From the IMG/VR virus record IMGVR_UViG_3300044999_000016, positions 1 to 25,082 of that record: 25,082 nucleotides of DNA; one strand, 5' to 3'. The translations under genes and the position numbers were made by a program. The notes under the pieces were generated by a model. That model worked only from the letters and a program-made list of their open reading frames with translations. It had not been told where the DNA came from and made no database searches. Below, piece by piece: positions 18,787 through 25,082 of this stretch; the first letter of the stretch is position 1, and every line of letters begins with the position of its first letter. This DNA comes from a virus.

Positions 18787-20521
18787 GGTCACCCTGTACC
18801 GGGACGAGACCGCGCCGCGCGCGCCGCGGCAGATTTCCGATCGCGAGACCGAGATCGTCACCGGCATTTTGCGCGAGCTCGGACAATACCAGTCCCGCCG
18901 CTCGACTTTTGCGGCCCAATGGGAGGAAGTTTCCCAACTGATCCTGCCGACGTCGCGCAACACGTTCTATTTCGGCAATTACAATTTCCCCGGCGCCAAG
19001 AAAACCCAGCAGCAGGTCGACGCCTCCGGCGCGCTGGCGCTGCATCGGTTCTGCGCGATCGCCGATTCGCTGGTCACCCCGCGCAACATGCAGTGGCACG
19101 GCCTGCAGGGCGACGAATACGTGATGAAGGACCGCGCCACCCGGCTTTGGTTCGAGAACACCACCAAGCTCCTGTTCCGCCACCGCTACGCCGCGACCGC
19201 AAATTTTGCCTCGCAGAACTACAACAACTGGCAATCGCTCGGCGCGTTCGGCAATTCGACCATGTATGTCGACAAGTTCGACAACCGCTGGCACGGCGGC
19301 GGCCGGGGCCTGCGCTACAAATCCGTACCGCTCGGCGAGACGTTCTTCGGCGAAAACCACCAGGGCAAGGTGGATCGCATGATCCGCTGGTTCCGGCTGA
19401 CGCCGTATCAGGCGGTGCAGAAATGGGGCCGCGACCGGCTTCCCGAGCCGCTGGTCATGCCGCTGCAGCAGGACAGCCAGTTCGGCTACAGCTTCCTGCA
19501 TTGCGTCCGCCCGCGCACTGACGATTACGACCCGGAAGCCATCGACGAACGCTCGCTGCCGTATCAGTCGTTCTACGTGTCCGTCGAGGGCAAATGCCTG
19601 ATGCAGCCGGAGAGCGGCTATCGCGTGTTCCCGTTCGCGACCGCGCGCTACGACCAGGCGCCCGGCGAGGTCGAGGGCCGCGGACCGGCGCAAATCGTGC
19701 TGCCGTCCCTGAAAACCCTCAACGCGCAAAAGGTCACCTTCCTCAAATCCGGCCACCGCGCCGCCGATCCCGTGCTGCTGATGTACGACGACGGGCTGGT
19801 CGGGATGAACATGCGGCCCGGCGCGCAGAACGTCGGCGGCGTCACGGCGGACGGCAAGCCTTTGGTGCACACGCTCCCCGTCGGCGACATCCAGATTTCC
19901 GAAAAGATGATGGGCGAGGAGCGCGGCATCATCGACGACGTGTTCCTCGTCACCATCATGAAAACGCTGGTCGACAATCCGAACATGACAGCGACGCAGG
20001 TGATCCAGCTCGTCAACGAGCGCGGCATGCTGGTGGCGCCGACGCTCGGCCGCCAGCATACCGAATATGTCGGCGGCATCGTCCCGCGCGAACTCGATCT
20101 GCTGGCCGAGATGCAGATGCTGGACCAGGTCCCGCCGCGGCTGCGCGAGGCCCTCGGCCGCGATGGCCTCTCGGCGATCGGCGTCAAGGACACCTCGCCG
20201 CTTTCGCTGATGGCCAGCGCCGGCGAGGCCGCGGGCTTCCTGCGCACGCTCGAGCAGGTCCGGGAGCTCGTCAACATCACGCAGGACATGAGCCTGCTCG
20301 ATCCCTTCGACTTCGACACTGCGACGCCGGAGATCGCCCGCATCAACAACGTGCCGGAGCGCTGGATGGCGGACGGCCAGGCCATCGCCGCCAAGCGCCA
20401 GAACCGCGCCAAGCAGATCGCTCAGAAACAGGCAACCGACGCTCTGCCCAACCAGGCTGCGATGATCAAAGCCCGCGCGGTGGCCAGTAAGACCGGCGCA
20501 CTGCAAGGGGTTCCGCAGTGA
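18764..20521 (+). CDS. Portal (head-to-tail connector) protein
   Basis: 585 aa. Start ATG at 18764 has GAAGGA 7 bases upstream; the frame extends further but there overlaps the previous gene. Blocks such as RSTFAAQWEEVSQLILPTSRN, LVTPRNMQWHGL, FGNSTMYVDKFD, GRGPAQIVLPSLKTLN and EYVGGIVPRELDLLAEMQ match the podoviral head-tail connector family (BPP-1/P22-like portal group). It forms the dodecameric ring for DNA entry. The downstream gene overlaps by 4 bases. Confidence 0.9.
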   Translation: MPSASSTEVTLYRDETAPRAPRQISDRETEIVTGILRELGQYQSRRSTFAAQWEEVSQLILPTSRNTFYFGNYNFPGAKKTQQQVDASGALALHRFCAIADSLVTPRNMQWHGLQGDEYVMKDRATRLWFENTTKLLFRHRYAATANFASQNYNNWQSLGAFGNSTMYVDKFDNRWHGGGRGLRYKSVPLGETFFGENHQGKVDRMIRWFRLTPYQAVQKWGRDRLPEPLVMPLQQDSQFGYSFLHCVRPRTDDYDPEAIDERSLPYQSFYVSVEGKCLMQPESGYRVFPFATARYDQAPGEVEGRGPAQIVLPSLKTLNAQKVTFLKSGHRAADPVLLMYDDGLVGMNMRPGAQNVGGVTADGKPLVHTLPVGDIQISEKMMGEERGIIDDVFLVTIMKTLVDNPNMTATQVIQLVNERGMLVAPTLGRQHTEYVGGIVPRELDLLAEMQMLDQVPPRLREALGRDGLSAIGVKDTSPLSLMASAGEAAGFLRTLEQVRELVNITQDMSLLDPFDFDTATPEIARINNVPERWMADGQAIAAKRQNRAKQIAQKQATDALPNQAAMIKARAVASKTGALQGVPQ

Positions 20522-20781
20522 CCGCAACCCTTCCCGAAATTCTCGGCGATCGCCAGCGCGCGTATCAACTCACCATGAAGGATGCCGCCGGCGCTGCCGT
20601 GCTGGCCGACCTCGCCATTTTCTGCCGCGCCGACGAAACCTGTGTCGTCCCCGGCGATCGCGACCGCACCTATGTTCTGGAAGGCCGGCGCGAAGTGTAT
20701 TTGAGAATTATGGATCATCTCAAGCTATCGACCGAACAGCTTGTCAAAAAATACACCGTGCAGGCGAAGTCAGCCCAATGA
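20518..20781 (+). CDS. Bbp19-like phage protein
   Basis: 87 aa from GTG 20518 (GTGA overlap with portal). AAGAAVLADLAIFCRADETCVV ... TYVLEGRREVYLRIMDHLKLSTEQLV matches the Bbp19-type pattern named after a Bordetella phage BPP-1 protein of unknown function found beside portal genes. Supports a BPP-1-like head module. Confidence 0.7.
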   Translation: MTATLPEILGDRQRAYQLTMKDAAGAAVLADLAIFCRADETCVVPGDRDRTYVLEGRREVYLRIMDHLKLSTEQLVKKYTVQAKSAQ

Positions 20782-21275
20782 AAATCTGTCGCGTGTGCAA
20801 GATCGAAAATGACATATCCTATTTTTAGGCACGGAAGGAAAGCCGCGACGGGCGCTGCCATGAATGCAAGGCGTGTCTCGGTGCGAGAACATCGAAGAAT
20901 CAAAAGGCGGATCATGCTGGCCGCCGCGCAAAGGTAGATCGGTGGCAGGCCACCAACAGAGAAAAGAGCCTTGAACTCAAGCGGAAATACTATGCGGACC
21001 GGAAGGATTATTATCTCGCCAAGGGCAGAGAGCACCGCAAGTCGAGCCCTCACCTTCACCGCGCGCGTATAGCGCGTGGGTTGATCGCGAGGAAATCAAA
21101 GCGATCTACGAGCAGGCCGCCATTGCGGGAATGCAAGTCGATCACATCCATCCCCTGCAAGGGGAGACTGTCTGCGGACTTCATGTTCCGTGGAATCTTC
21201 AATTGCTCACTGCAACGGACAACCAGCGCAAGAGCAATAAGTTTGAAACCCGGCCCGCCAAAGGAGCGATAAGCC
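20778..21275 (+). pseudogene. Broken HNH endonuclease gene
   Basis: An ATG at 20778 (ATGA overlap) begins MKICRVCKIENDISYF then meets TAG. Reading on in frame gives more of the same protein (ARKESRDGRCHECKACLG ... KRKYYADRKDYYLAKGREHRK) to ~21055, where the frame must change to reach the HNH part SAWVDREEIKAIYEQAA ... VDHIHPLQGETVCGLHVPWNLQ. So there is one in-frame stop and one frameshift; the nuclease motif (VDHIHPL ... HVPWNLQ) is still recognisable. It was probably a homing endonuclease inserted between the portal and scaffold genes and has decayed; a sequencing error could mimic part of this. Confidence 0.75.
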
Positions 21276-22214
21276 ATGACGACCGAACCGACCCCTCCGA
21301 AGAGCCACCTCCATTTTTTCAACCATCACACCGGCCGCCCGCGATTTCATTTCGACGCGGTGAGCGACGCTGCTGCGGCCACGGCTGCTGCTGCCGCCGG
21401 CGGTGGTGCAAAGCCGTGGCACGACGGCGTCGAGCCCGAAGTGCTCGGGTTCTGGCAGAACAAGGGCCTGCCGCTCGACGATCCCAAGACGTTCGCCTCC
21501 AAGCTGACCGAACAGTATCGGGCGGCCGAGAAGCACATCGGCGCGCCGCCGGATCAGCTGGTGCGCCTGCCGAAGGCGGATTCCAAGCCGGAGGAGATCA
21601 GCGCGTTCCGCCAGCGTATCGGCGTGCCGGCCGAAGCCAAGGACTATGATTTCACCGCGATCAAGGACGGCGCCGGCCAACCGCTGGCGCAGCCGCTCGC
21701 GGATGCGATGCGCGCCAGCTTCCACGCCCACGGCATCACCAAGGACGCGGCGCCCGCCGTCGCGCTCGACGTCGTCAAGGCACTGGACAGCATCAAGACC
21801 ACGCAGGCCACGCTCAGCGCCGGCAAACTCGCCGACGAGAAACTGACGCTGGAAAAGAACTGGGGCGGCAAGGAATCGGCCACCTACCAGTTCAACCACC
21901 TGCAGGCGATGGAAGGCGCGCGCCGGCTCGGCATCACGCCGGAAGCGGTCAAGGCGCTGGAAAGCCAGATCGGCTATTCGTCGGTCATGGACGCCATGCG
22001 CAAGGTCGGTGCGGCCCGCAGCGAGGACATCTTCGTGAATCCGCCCAGCGGCGGTGGCCCCAACGGACAGGTGACAACCCGCGAGGGCGCGATGGCCCGC
22101 AAGACCGAGTTGATGGCGGACAGGGCCTGGGCCGCGCGTTTCACCGCCGGCGACGCCGAATGCCGGCGCGAATATGACCGACTCAACACCATGATCCACG
22201 GAGACGCAGCATGA
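21276..22214 (+). CDS. Capsid scaffolding/assembly protein
   Basis: 312 aa with an AAAGGAG ribosome site. The first 45 residues are Ala/Gly-rich; the body is Ala/Lys/Glu-rich and helical (DDPKTFASKLTEQYRAAEKHIGAPP, AALDVV-type helices), as expected of phage scaffolds, and it lies directly before the capsid genes. It would guide coat assembly and leave the mature head. Family assigned by position and composition. Confidence 0.7.
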   Translation: MTTEPTPPKSHLHFFNHHTGRPRFHFDAVSDAAAATAAAAAGGGAKPWHDGVEPEVLGFWQNKGLPLDDPKTFASKLTEQYRAAEKHIGAPPDQLVRLPKADSKPEEISAFRQRIGVPAEAKDYDFTAIKDGAGQPLAQPLADAMRASFHAHGITKDAAPAVALDVVKALDSIKTTQATLSAGKLADEKLTLEKNWGGKESATYQFNHLQAMEGARRLGITPEAVKALESQIGYSSVMDAMRKVGAARSEDIFVNPPSGGGPNGQVTTREGAMARKTELMADRAWAARFTAGDAECRREYDRLNTMIHGDAA

Positions 22215-22519
22215 GCATCGAGGAAAGCGCCGAGACCAAGATCCCCGCGCCGAAGAAAAAGCGCAAGGTCGCGAAGAAGCGCGCGGCCGCAGCCAAGCCG
22301 GCCCCGAAGGCCGCCGACGGCATCTACACCGGCCTCACGGTCAAGGATTGCTGTAACGCCTGCAACGCGCAGGGTTGCGTAATCTCGGGCAGTTTTTACT
22401 GCGCGCACCCGCGCAAGGGTGGCCTGCACGCGGCCGAACAGCAGGACGGCAGCGCGATGCAGCGCCGCCGGGATGCCGAGAAGGTAATCGGCAAGCAGAA
22501 GCTGGTCGTGAACGACTGA
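22211..22519 (+). CDS. Lys-rich/Cys-rich small protein
   Basis: 102 aa. The basic start PKKKRKVAKKRAAAAKPAPK (14-33) resembles histone-like tails, and a Cys cluster follows (CCNACNAQGC ... FYCAH; Cys 47, 48, 51, 56, 64), possibly zinc-binding. Coupled to the scaffold gene by ATGA. Possibly a DNA- or capsid-associated protein; not assigned. Confidence 0.65.
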   Translation: MSIEESAETKIPAPKKKRKVAKKRAAAAKPAPKAADGIYTGLTVKDCCNACNAQGCVISGSFYCAHPRKGGLHAAEQQDGSAMQRRRDAEKVIGKQKLVVND

Positions 22520-22520
22520 G

Positions 22521-22565
22521 CGGTGCGTTGTTAAATGGATTCAGGCGCGGCAGTTTCCGCGCCTG
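22521..22565 (+). repeat. GGTGCGTTGTT element copy 5 with hairpin
   Basis: CGGTGCGTTGTT starts two bases after the previous stop codon; TTCC again lies 33 bases from its start. A perfect hairpin CAGGCGCGG-CAGTTT-CCGCGCCTG (22542-22565) occupies the second half. There is no poly-T tail, so it is probably an RNA structure or inefficient terminator in front of the capsid gene. Confidence 0.6.
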
Positions 22566-22582
22566 TTGATACCCGAGTGTCC

Positions 22583-22680
22583 GGTCCCCGCAAGGGTAAG
22601 GCCGGTTCGGAAGTGACGGCCCCCGCAAGGACAAGGCTGAAGGACTGATGGCCCCCGCGCGCATTCGCATGGGCAAGGCC
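22583..22680 (+). repeat. Three short repeats in the capsid leader
   Basis: CCCCGCAAGG-like units at about 22586, 22621 and a diverged one near 22652, each followed by an AAGGC block, spaced 32-35 bases. They lie in the leader between copy 5 and the capsid ATG. This might be a regulatory leader for strong capsid expression. Confidence 0.45.
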
Positions 22681-22714
22681 GCCGATCGTTCAACCCCTTT
22701 CAGGCGGGATAGCC

Positions 22715-23635
22715 ATGTCCGAGAATCTCTCGAAACTCTTTACGACCCAGTTTTCCGACGTCCTCAAGCTGAAGCTCCAGCAGACGATGTCGATGCTCCG
22801 CGGCACGGTCATGGAAGGTTTCCATGTCGGCAAGCAGGCATCGCCCGTTCAGTATGCCGGTGCCGTGCAGATGAAGCCGCCGCAGGGCCGCTTTGCCCCG
22901 ATCGGCCGCCAGGATATCGATTTCACCCGGCGTTGGGTGGTACCCGTCGACAAGGACGCAGCCCAGTTGGTCGACAATTTCGACAAGCTCAAGACCGCGA
23001 TCGATCCTACCTCGCAGGAAACCGCCGCGGCCGCAGCCGCCGTCAACCGCGAATTCGACGACCGGATCATCGGCGCTGCATTCGCCACCGCGCTGCTCGG
23101 CGACGGCAACACGCCGAACGCCTTTACCAACGAGACCTTCTCGACCGCCAGCTGGCAGATTGCCTCGACCCTCGGCTCGTCCGCGGCGTCGGGTCTCACG
23201 GTCGCGAAGATGATCGAGGCCAAGCGCGTGCTGCGCAAGGCACAGGTTCCGCAGGAAGAAGCCAAGACCTGGATCACCAATTCGCAGGGCGAAAGCGACC
23301 TGCTCAACCAGGTGCAGGTGGTCTCGACCGAGTTCAACGACCGCCCGGTTCTGACCGATGGCGTCGTGTCTCGCTTCCTCGGCTTCAACATCAAATACTC
23401 CGAGCGCCTGACCTCGACGTCGAGCCTGCGCCAGAACATGGCCTATGTGCAGTCCGGCCTCTACCTCGGCCTCTGGCAGGACATTTTCAACGACGTCCGC
23501 CAGCGCCCCGACCTGACCGGCCTGCCGTGGCAGATCTACACCATGATGTCGTCCGGCGCGACGCGGCTTGAGCCGGGCCGCCTGCTGCAGGTGCTTTGTG
23601 CCGACACCTCGGCCGCCGCCGACGTAACGCCTTAA
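22715..23635 (+). CDS. Major capsid protein
   Basis: 306 aa. RRWVVPVDKDAAQLVDNFDKLKTAID ... NREFDDRIIGAAFATALLGDGNTPNAF and ETFSTASW/AKMIEAKRVLRKAQVPQEEAKTWITN are patterns of the BPP-1 Bbp17-like capsid group. Located after the scaffold and before a cement-like protein. The ATG at 22715 is preceded by GGCGGGAT, a modest site. It forms the icosahedral shell. Confidence 0.85.
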   Translation: MSENLSKLFTTQFSDVLKLKLQQTMSMLRGTVMEGFHVGKQASPVQYAGAVQMKPPQGRFAPIGRQDIDFTRRWVVPVDKDAAQLVDNFDKLKTAIDPTSQETAAAAAAVNREFDDRIIGAAFATALLGDGNTPNAFTNETFSTASWQIASTLGSSAASGLTVAKMIEAKRVLRKAQVPQEEAKTWITNSQGESDLLNQVQVVSTEFNDRPVLTDGVVSRFLGFNIKYSERLTSTSSLRQNMAYVQSGLYLGLWQDIFNDVRQRPDLTGLPWQIYTMMSSGATRLEPGRLLQVLCADTSAAADVTP

Positions 23636-23645
23636 GGAGAGACCA

Positions 23646-24179
23646 ATGGCTGTCGATCATGTGAAGTCCACCGTTATCACCAACCTCGACGCATCTCCGG
23701 CGGTTGCGCCGACTGCCGGCGAGGGCGGCCCCGCGCCGCTCAAGGTCAATTCGTCCGGCCCCGTCACCGGTCTCGCGGCGTCCTCGATCAACGCGACCTA
23801 CCAGTTCCTGCGGGTGCCCTCGAACGCCAAGATGAAGGCGCTGTTCTTCGAATCCGCAGCCCAGATCGCCGGTGCGATGAACGTCGGCCTCTATTACGCC
23901 ACCGACGGCGAGGGCGGGCAACCGGTCGCGCTGCTCGCGGCGAATGCGATCAGCGCGTCGCTGTTTGCTGCGGCGGTCTCGCTGGCGGCGCTGTCGCAGC
24001 CGACCAATATCGTCAACCAGAGCGGCACCTTCACCGCCGACAAGCAGAACCAGCCGCTCTGGCAGGCTGCCGGTCTGGCGTCCGATCCGGGCGGGTTCTT
24101 CGACATCGTCGGCACGCTCTCGACCGCGATCACTACCGGCACCGGGGTCATGGGCATGACCGCGATGTACACGGACTGA
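23646..24179 (+). CDS. Capsid decoration/cement-like protein
   Basis: 177 aa, GGAGA ribosome site. Strand-rich and Ala/Gly-rich (TYQFLRVPSNAKMKALFFESAAQIAGAM ...). In BPP-1 the gene after the coat encodes the Bbp16 cement protein, and this position and composition fit. Assigned by position, not by a decisive motif. Confidence 0.6.
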   Translation: MAVDHVKSTVITNLDASPAVAPTAGEGGPAPLKVNSSGPVTGLAASSINATYQFLRVPSNAKMKALFFESAAQIAGAMNVGLYYATDGEGGQPVALLAANAISASLFAAAVSLAALSQPTNIVNQSGTFTADKQNQPLWQAAGLASDPGGFFDIVGTLSTAITTGTGVMGMTAMYTD

Positions 24180-24188
24180 GGTGGAACC

Positions 24189-24413
24189 ATGGCTGACCAC
24201 TATGTGGCCTTGAACGATGGAGTCGAGGGGTTCAAATACTCCGACTTCATCACCGGCACTGCGACCACCGCCGGGACCAATCAGGTCGAACTGCGCGTGC
24301 AGGACGGCACCAACCTGACCGCCAAGGACGTCGACAACATACTGGAGGCGTTTCGGCGCTTCATCCAGAACAAGCAGCAGGTGGTCGCCGCCGGCTTCCA
24401 GCTGAATTTGTAG
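24189..24413 (+). CDS. Hypothetical small structural protein
   Basis: 74 aa (MADHYVALNDGVEGF...). Beta-rich middle and a helical end (KDVDNILEAFRRFIQNKQQVVAAGF). Probably virion-associated, judged by position only. Confidence 0.65.
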   Translation: MADHYVALNDGVEGFKYSDFITGTATTAGTNQVELRVQDGTNLTAKDVDNILEAFRRFIQNKQQVVAAGFQLNL

Positions 24414-24415
24414 CC

Positions 24416-24628
24416 ATGGCCCAGGACCGCTGGATCAACATCACGCTCGATCCGAATGCCGCGAGCAAGGCGGATCGAGCGAACGATCGCCACGGCAAGG
24501 CGCTCGGCGCCTCGGCGGCCGGTGACCTGACAATTTCCTTCGACACCTCGAAATTGACGTCGCTGTCGCTGTTCCGCTCGGCCGTCGCCGCTGCGGTTGA
24601 GCATGCGTCGTCTGGCCTGAAGCCTTAG
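24416..24628 (+). CDS. Hypothetical small structural protein
   Basis: 70 aa, strand-rich (RWINITLDP, LTISFDTSKLTSLSLFRSAVAAAVEHA). It follows the preceding stop after two bases, so is probably co-translated. Unknown role in the head or tail. Confidence 0.65.
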   Translation: MAQDRWINITLDPNAASKADRANDRHGKALGASAAGDLTISFDTSKLTSLSLFRSAVAAAVEHASSGLKP

Positions 24629-24638
24629 CGGGACCGTC

Positions 24639-24938
24639 ATGGCACTCTGGAACAAAACCGATCGCGTTGTCTTCACCAACCAGGCCCCGGGCACCATCGG
24701 GCCGTTCACGTTGCGCGGCGGCAGCTACTGGATCGAGACGGCATCCACCGGCGCTGGCACCATCGACCTCCAGAAGCTCGGGCCCGACGGTGTGACCTTC
24801 ACGGCGCGCATCACCCAGATCGTCGCGACCGCCGGCCAGCAGACCATTTCGCTGCCGCCCGGCACCTATCGATGGGTCATCGCGACGTTCACTGCCAATA
24901 ATTTAGAGATTACGAGAGTACCTACCGCCGTCGAGTAG
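24639..24938 (+). CDS. Hypothetical small structural protein
   Basis: 99 aa, beta-sandwich-like pattern (GTIGPFTLRGGSYWIETASTG ... QQTISLPPGTYRWVIATFTAN) of the kind seen in small virion or tail-surface proteins. Stop at 24936-24938 is followed within 5 bases by a repeated element. Confidence 0.65.
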   Translation: MALWNKTDRVVFTNQAPGTIGPFTLRGGSYWIETASTGAGTIDLQKLGPDGVTFTARITQIVATAGQQTISLPPGTYRWVIATFTANNLEITRVPTAVE

Positions 24939-24942
24939 CCAA

Positions 24943-24980
24943 CGGTGCGTTGCTGGCCTAGCCCGGCAACCGCACCTTCC
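24943..24980 (+). repeat. GGTGCGTTGCT element, copy 6 (strong hairpin)
   Basis: CGGTGCGTTGCTGGCC and CCGGCAACCGCACC form a 13-bp stem (24944-24976) with a single bulged C and a 6-base loop, then TTCC (24977-24980). The next ATG is at 24986. It shares both arms with copy 3. There is no poly-T, so it is not a standard terminator. Confidence 0.75.
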
Positions 24981-24985
24981 GCGGC

Positions 24986-25082
24986 ATGGTCGCATTCCGT
25001 ACCCCCGTTGATATCGGCAGCCGAGCCTTGCAGCATTGCGGCTCGGCGCGGATCGATCCCCTGCTTGGGTTTGCCGAGAATT
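24986..25082 (+). CDS. Start of a tail-adaptor (Gp11-like) protein, partial
   Basis: ATG at 24986 is open to the window end. MVAFRTPVDIGSRALQHCGSARIDPLLGFAEN resembles the amino end of T7-type tail tubular/head-tail adaptor proteins (…RALQHxGxxRI...). That fits the position after the capsid genes. Only 32 residues are visible. Confidence 0.5.
   Translation, partial: MVAFRTPVDIGSRALQHCGSARIDPLLGFAEN

Noticed and set aside
18779-20527. 582-codon open frame antisense to the portal gene
   Set aside because: Shadow of the portal frame in G+C-rich DNA, with His/Arg/Ala-rich composition and no known motif.
22542-22565. Hairpin considered as an intrinsic terminator before the capsid gene
   Set aside because: The stem is perfect but no T-tract follows; kept only as a structured leader feature.
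1-25082. CRISPR arrays, tRNA or rRNA genes, insertion sequences, diversity-generating retroelement
   Set aside because: No regularly spaced direct repeats with spacers, no cloverleaf recognised by eye, no transposase, no reverse transcriptase in the window.

Overview
The window is most of a temperate phage (prophage) genome inserted in a chromosome. The high G+C content, codon use and protein style suggest an alphaproteobacterium, most likely a Bradyrhizobium/Rhodopseudomonas-type Hyphomicrobiales; this is a judgement, since no database search was possible. The first ~210 bases look like host DNA: the start of a leftward enoyl-CoA hydratase-like gene and, divergent from it, the first 20 codons of a gene resembling a PaaI-type thioesterase. 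That second gene is cut off exactly where the phage integrase gene ends, so the left attachment site lies at about 185-213. The right phage end is outside the window.

Layout. (1) 211-9346, minus strand: one long leftward early operon, read from about 9380 towards the integrase. About a dozen gene junctions are 4-base ATGA/GTGA overlaps. It encodes small unknown proteins, a sigma-region-4-like protein, a RecE-like PD-(D/E)XK nuclease, an HNH homing-type endonuclease, a Sak4-like ATPase, a DUF551/FtsK-gamma fusion, an adenine methyltransferase-like protein, an excisionase-like HTH protein and the tyrosine integrase. (2) 9347-9790: a lambda-like switch. A leftward XRE repressor is flanked by five related 17-bp operators (WARGAC-N5-GTCYTW), two in front of the leftward operon and three in front of a rightward Cro-like gene. 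(3) 9790-13534, plus strand: rightward early genes including RusA, small coupled proteins and a Tat-signal-like small protein. (4) 13445-14928: a second control region with a short leftward HTH + zinc-ribbon pair, two small rightward genes, palindromes and a G-quadruplex-prone tract. (5) 14929-25082, plus strand: late module with small terminase, endonuclease VII, large terminase, four small proteins, portal, Bbp19-like protein, a broken HNH gene, scaffold, major capsid, cement-like protein, three small virion-type proteins and the start of a tail-adaptor-like gene. Gene order and the head-to-tail-connector portal suggest a podovirus-like head of the Bordetella phage BPP-1 type.

The most notable non-coding signal is a repeated element, GGTGCGTTGYT. 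It occurs six times: twice divergently in the second control region and four times in the late module, mostly just after a stop codon and ahead of the next gene block. The four late copies also share TTCC exactly 33 bases after the element start; one forms a strong hairpin and two are followed by hairpins. It may be a phage-specific late promoter/activator site or an RNA antitermination/processing signal. I do not recognise it as described.
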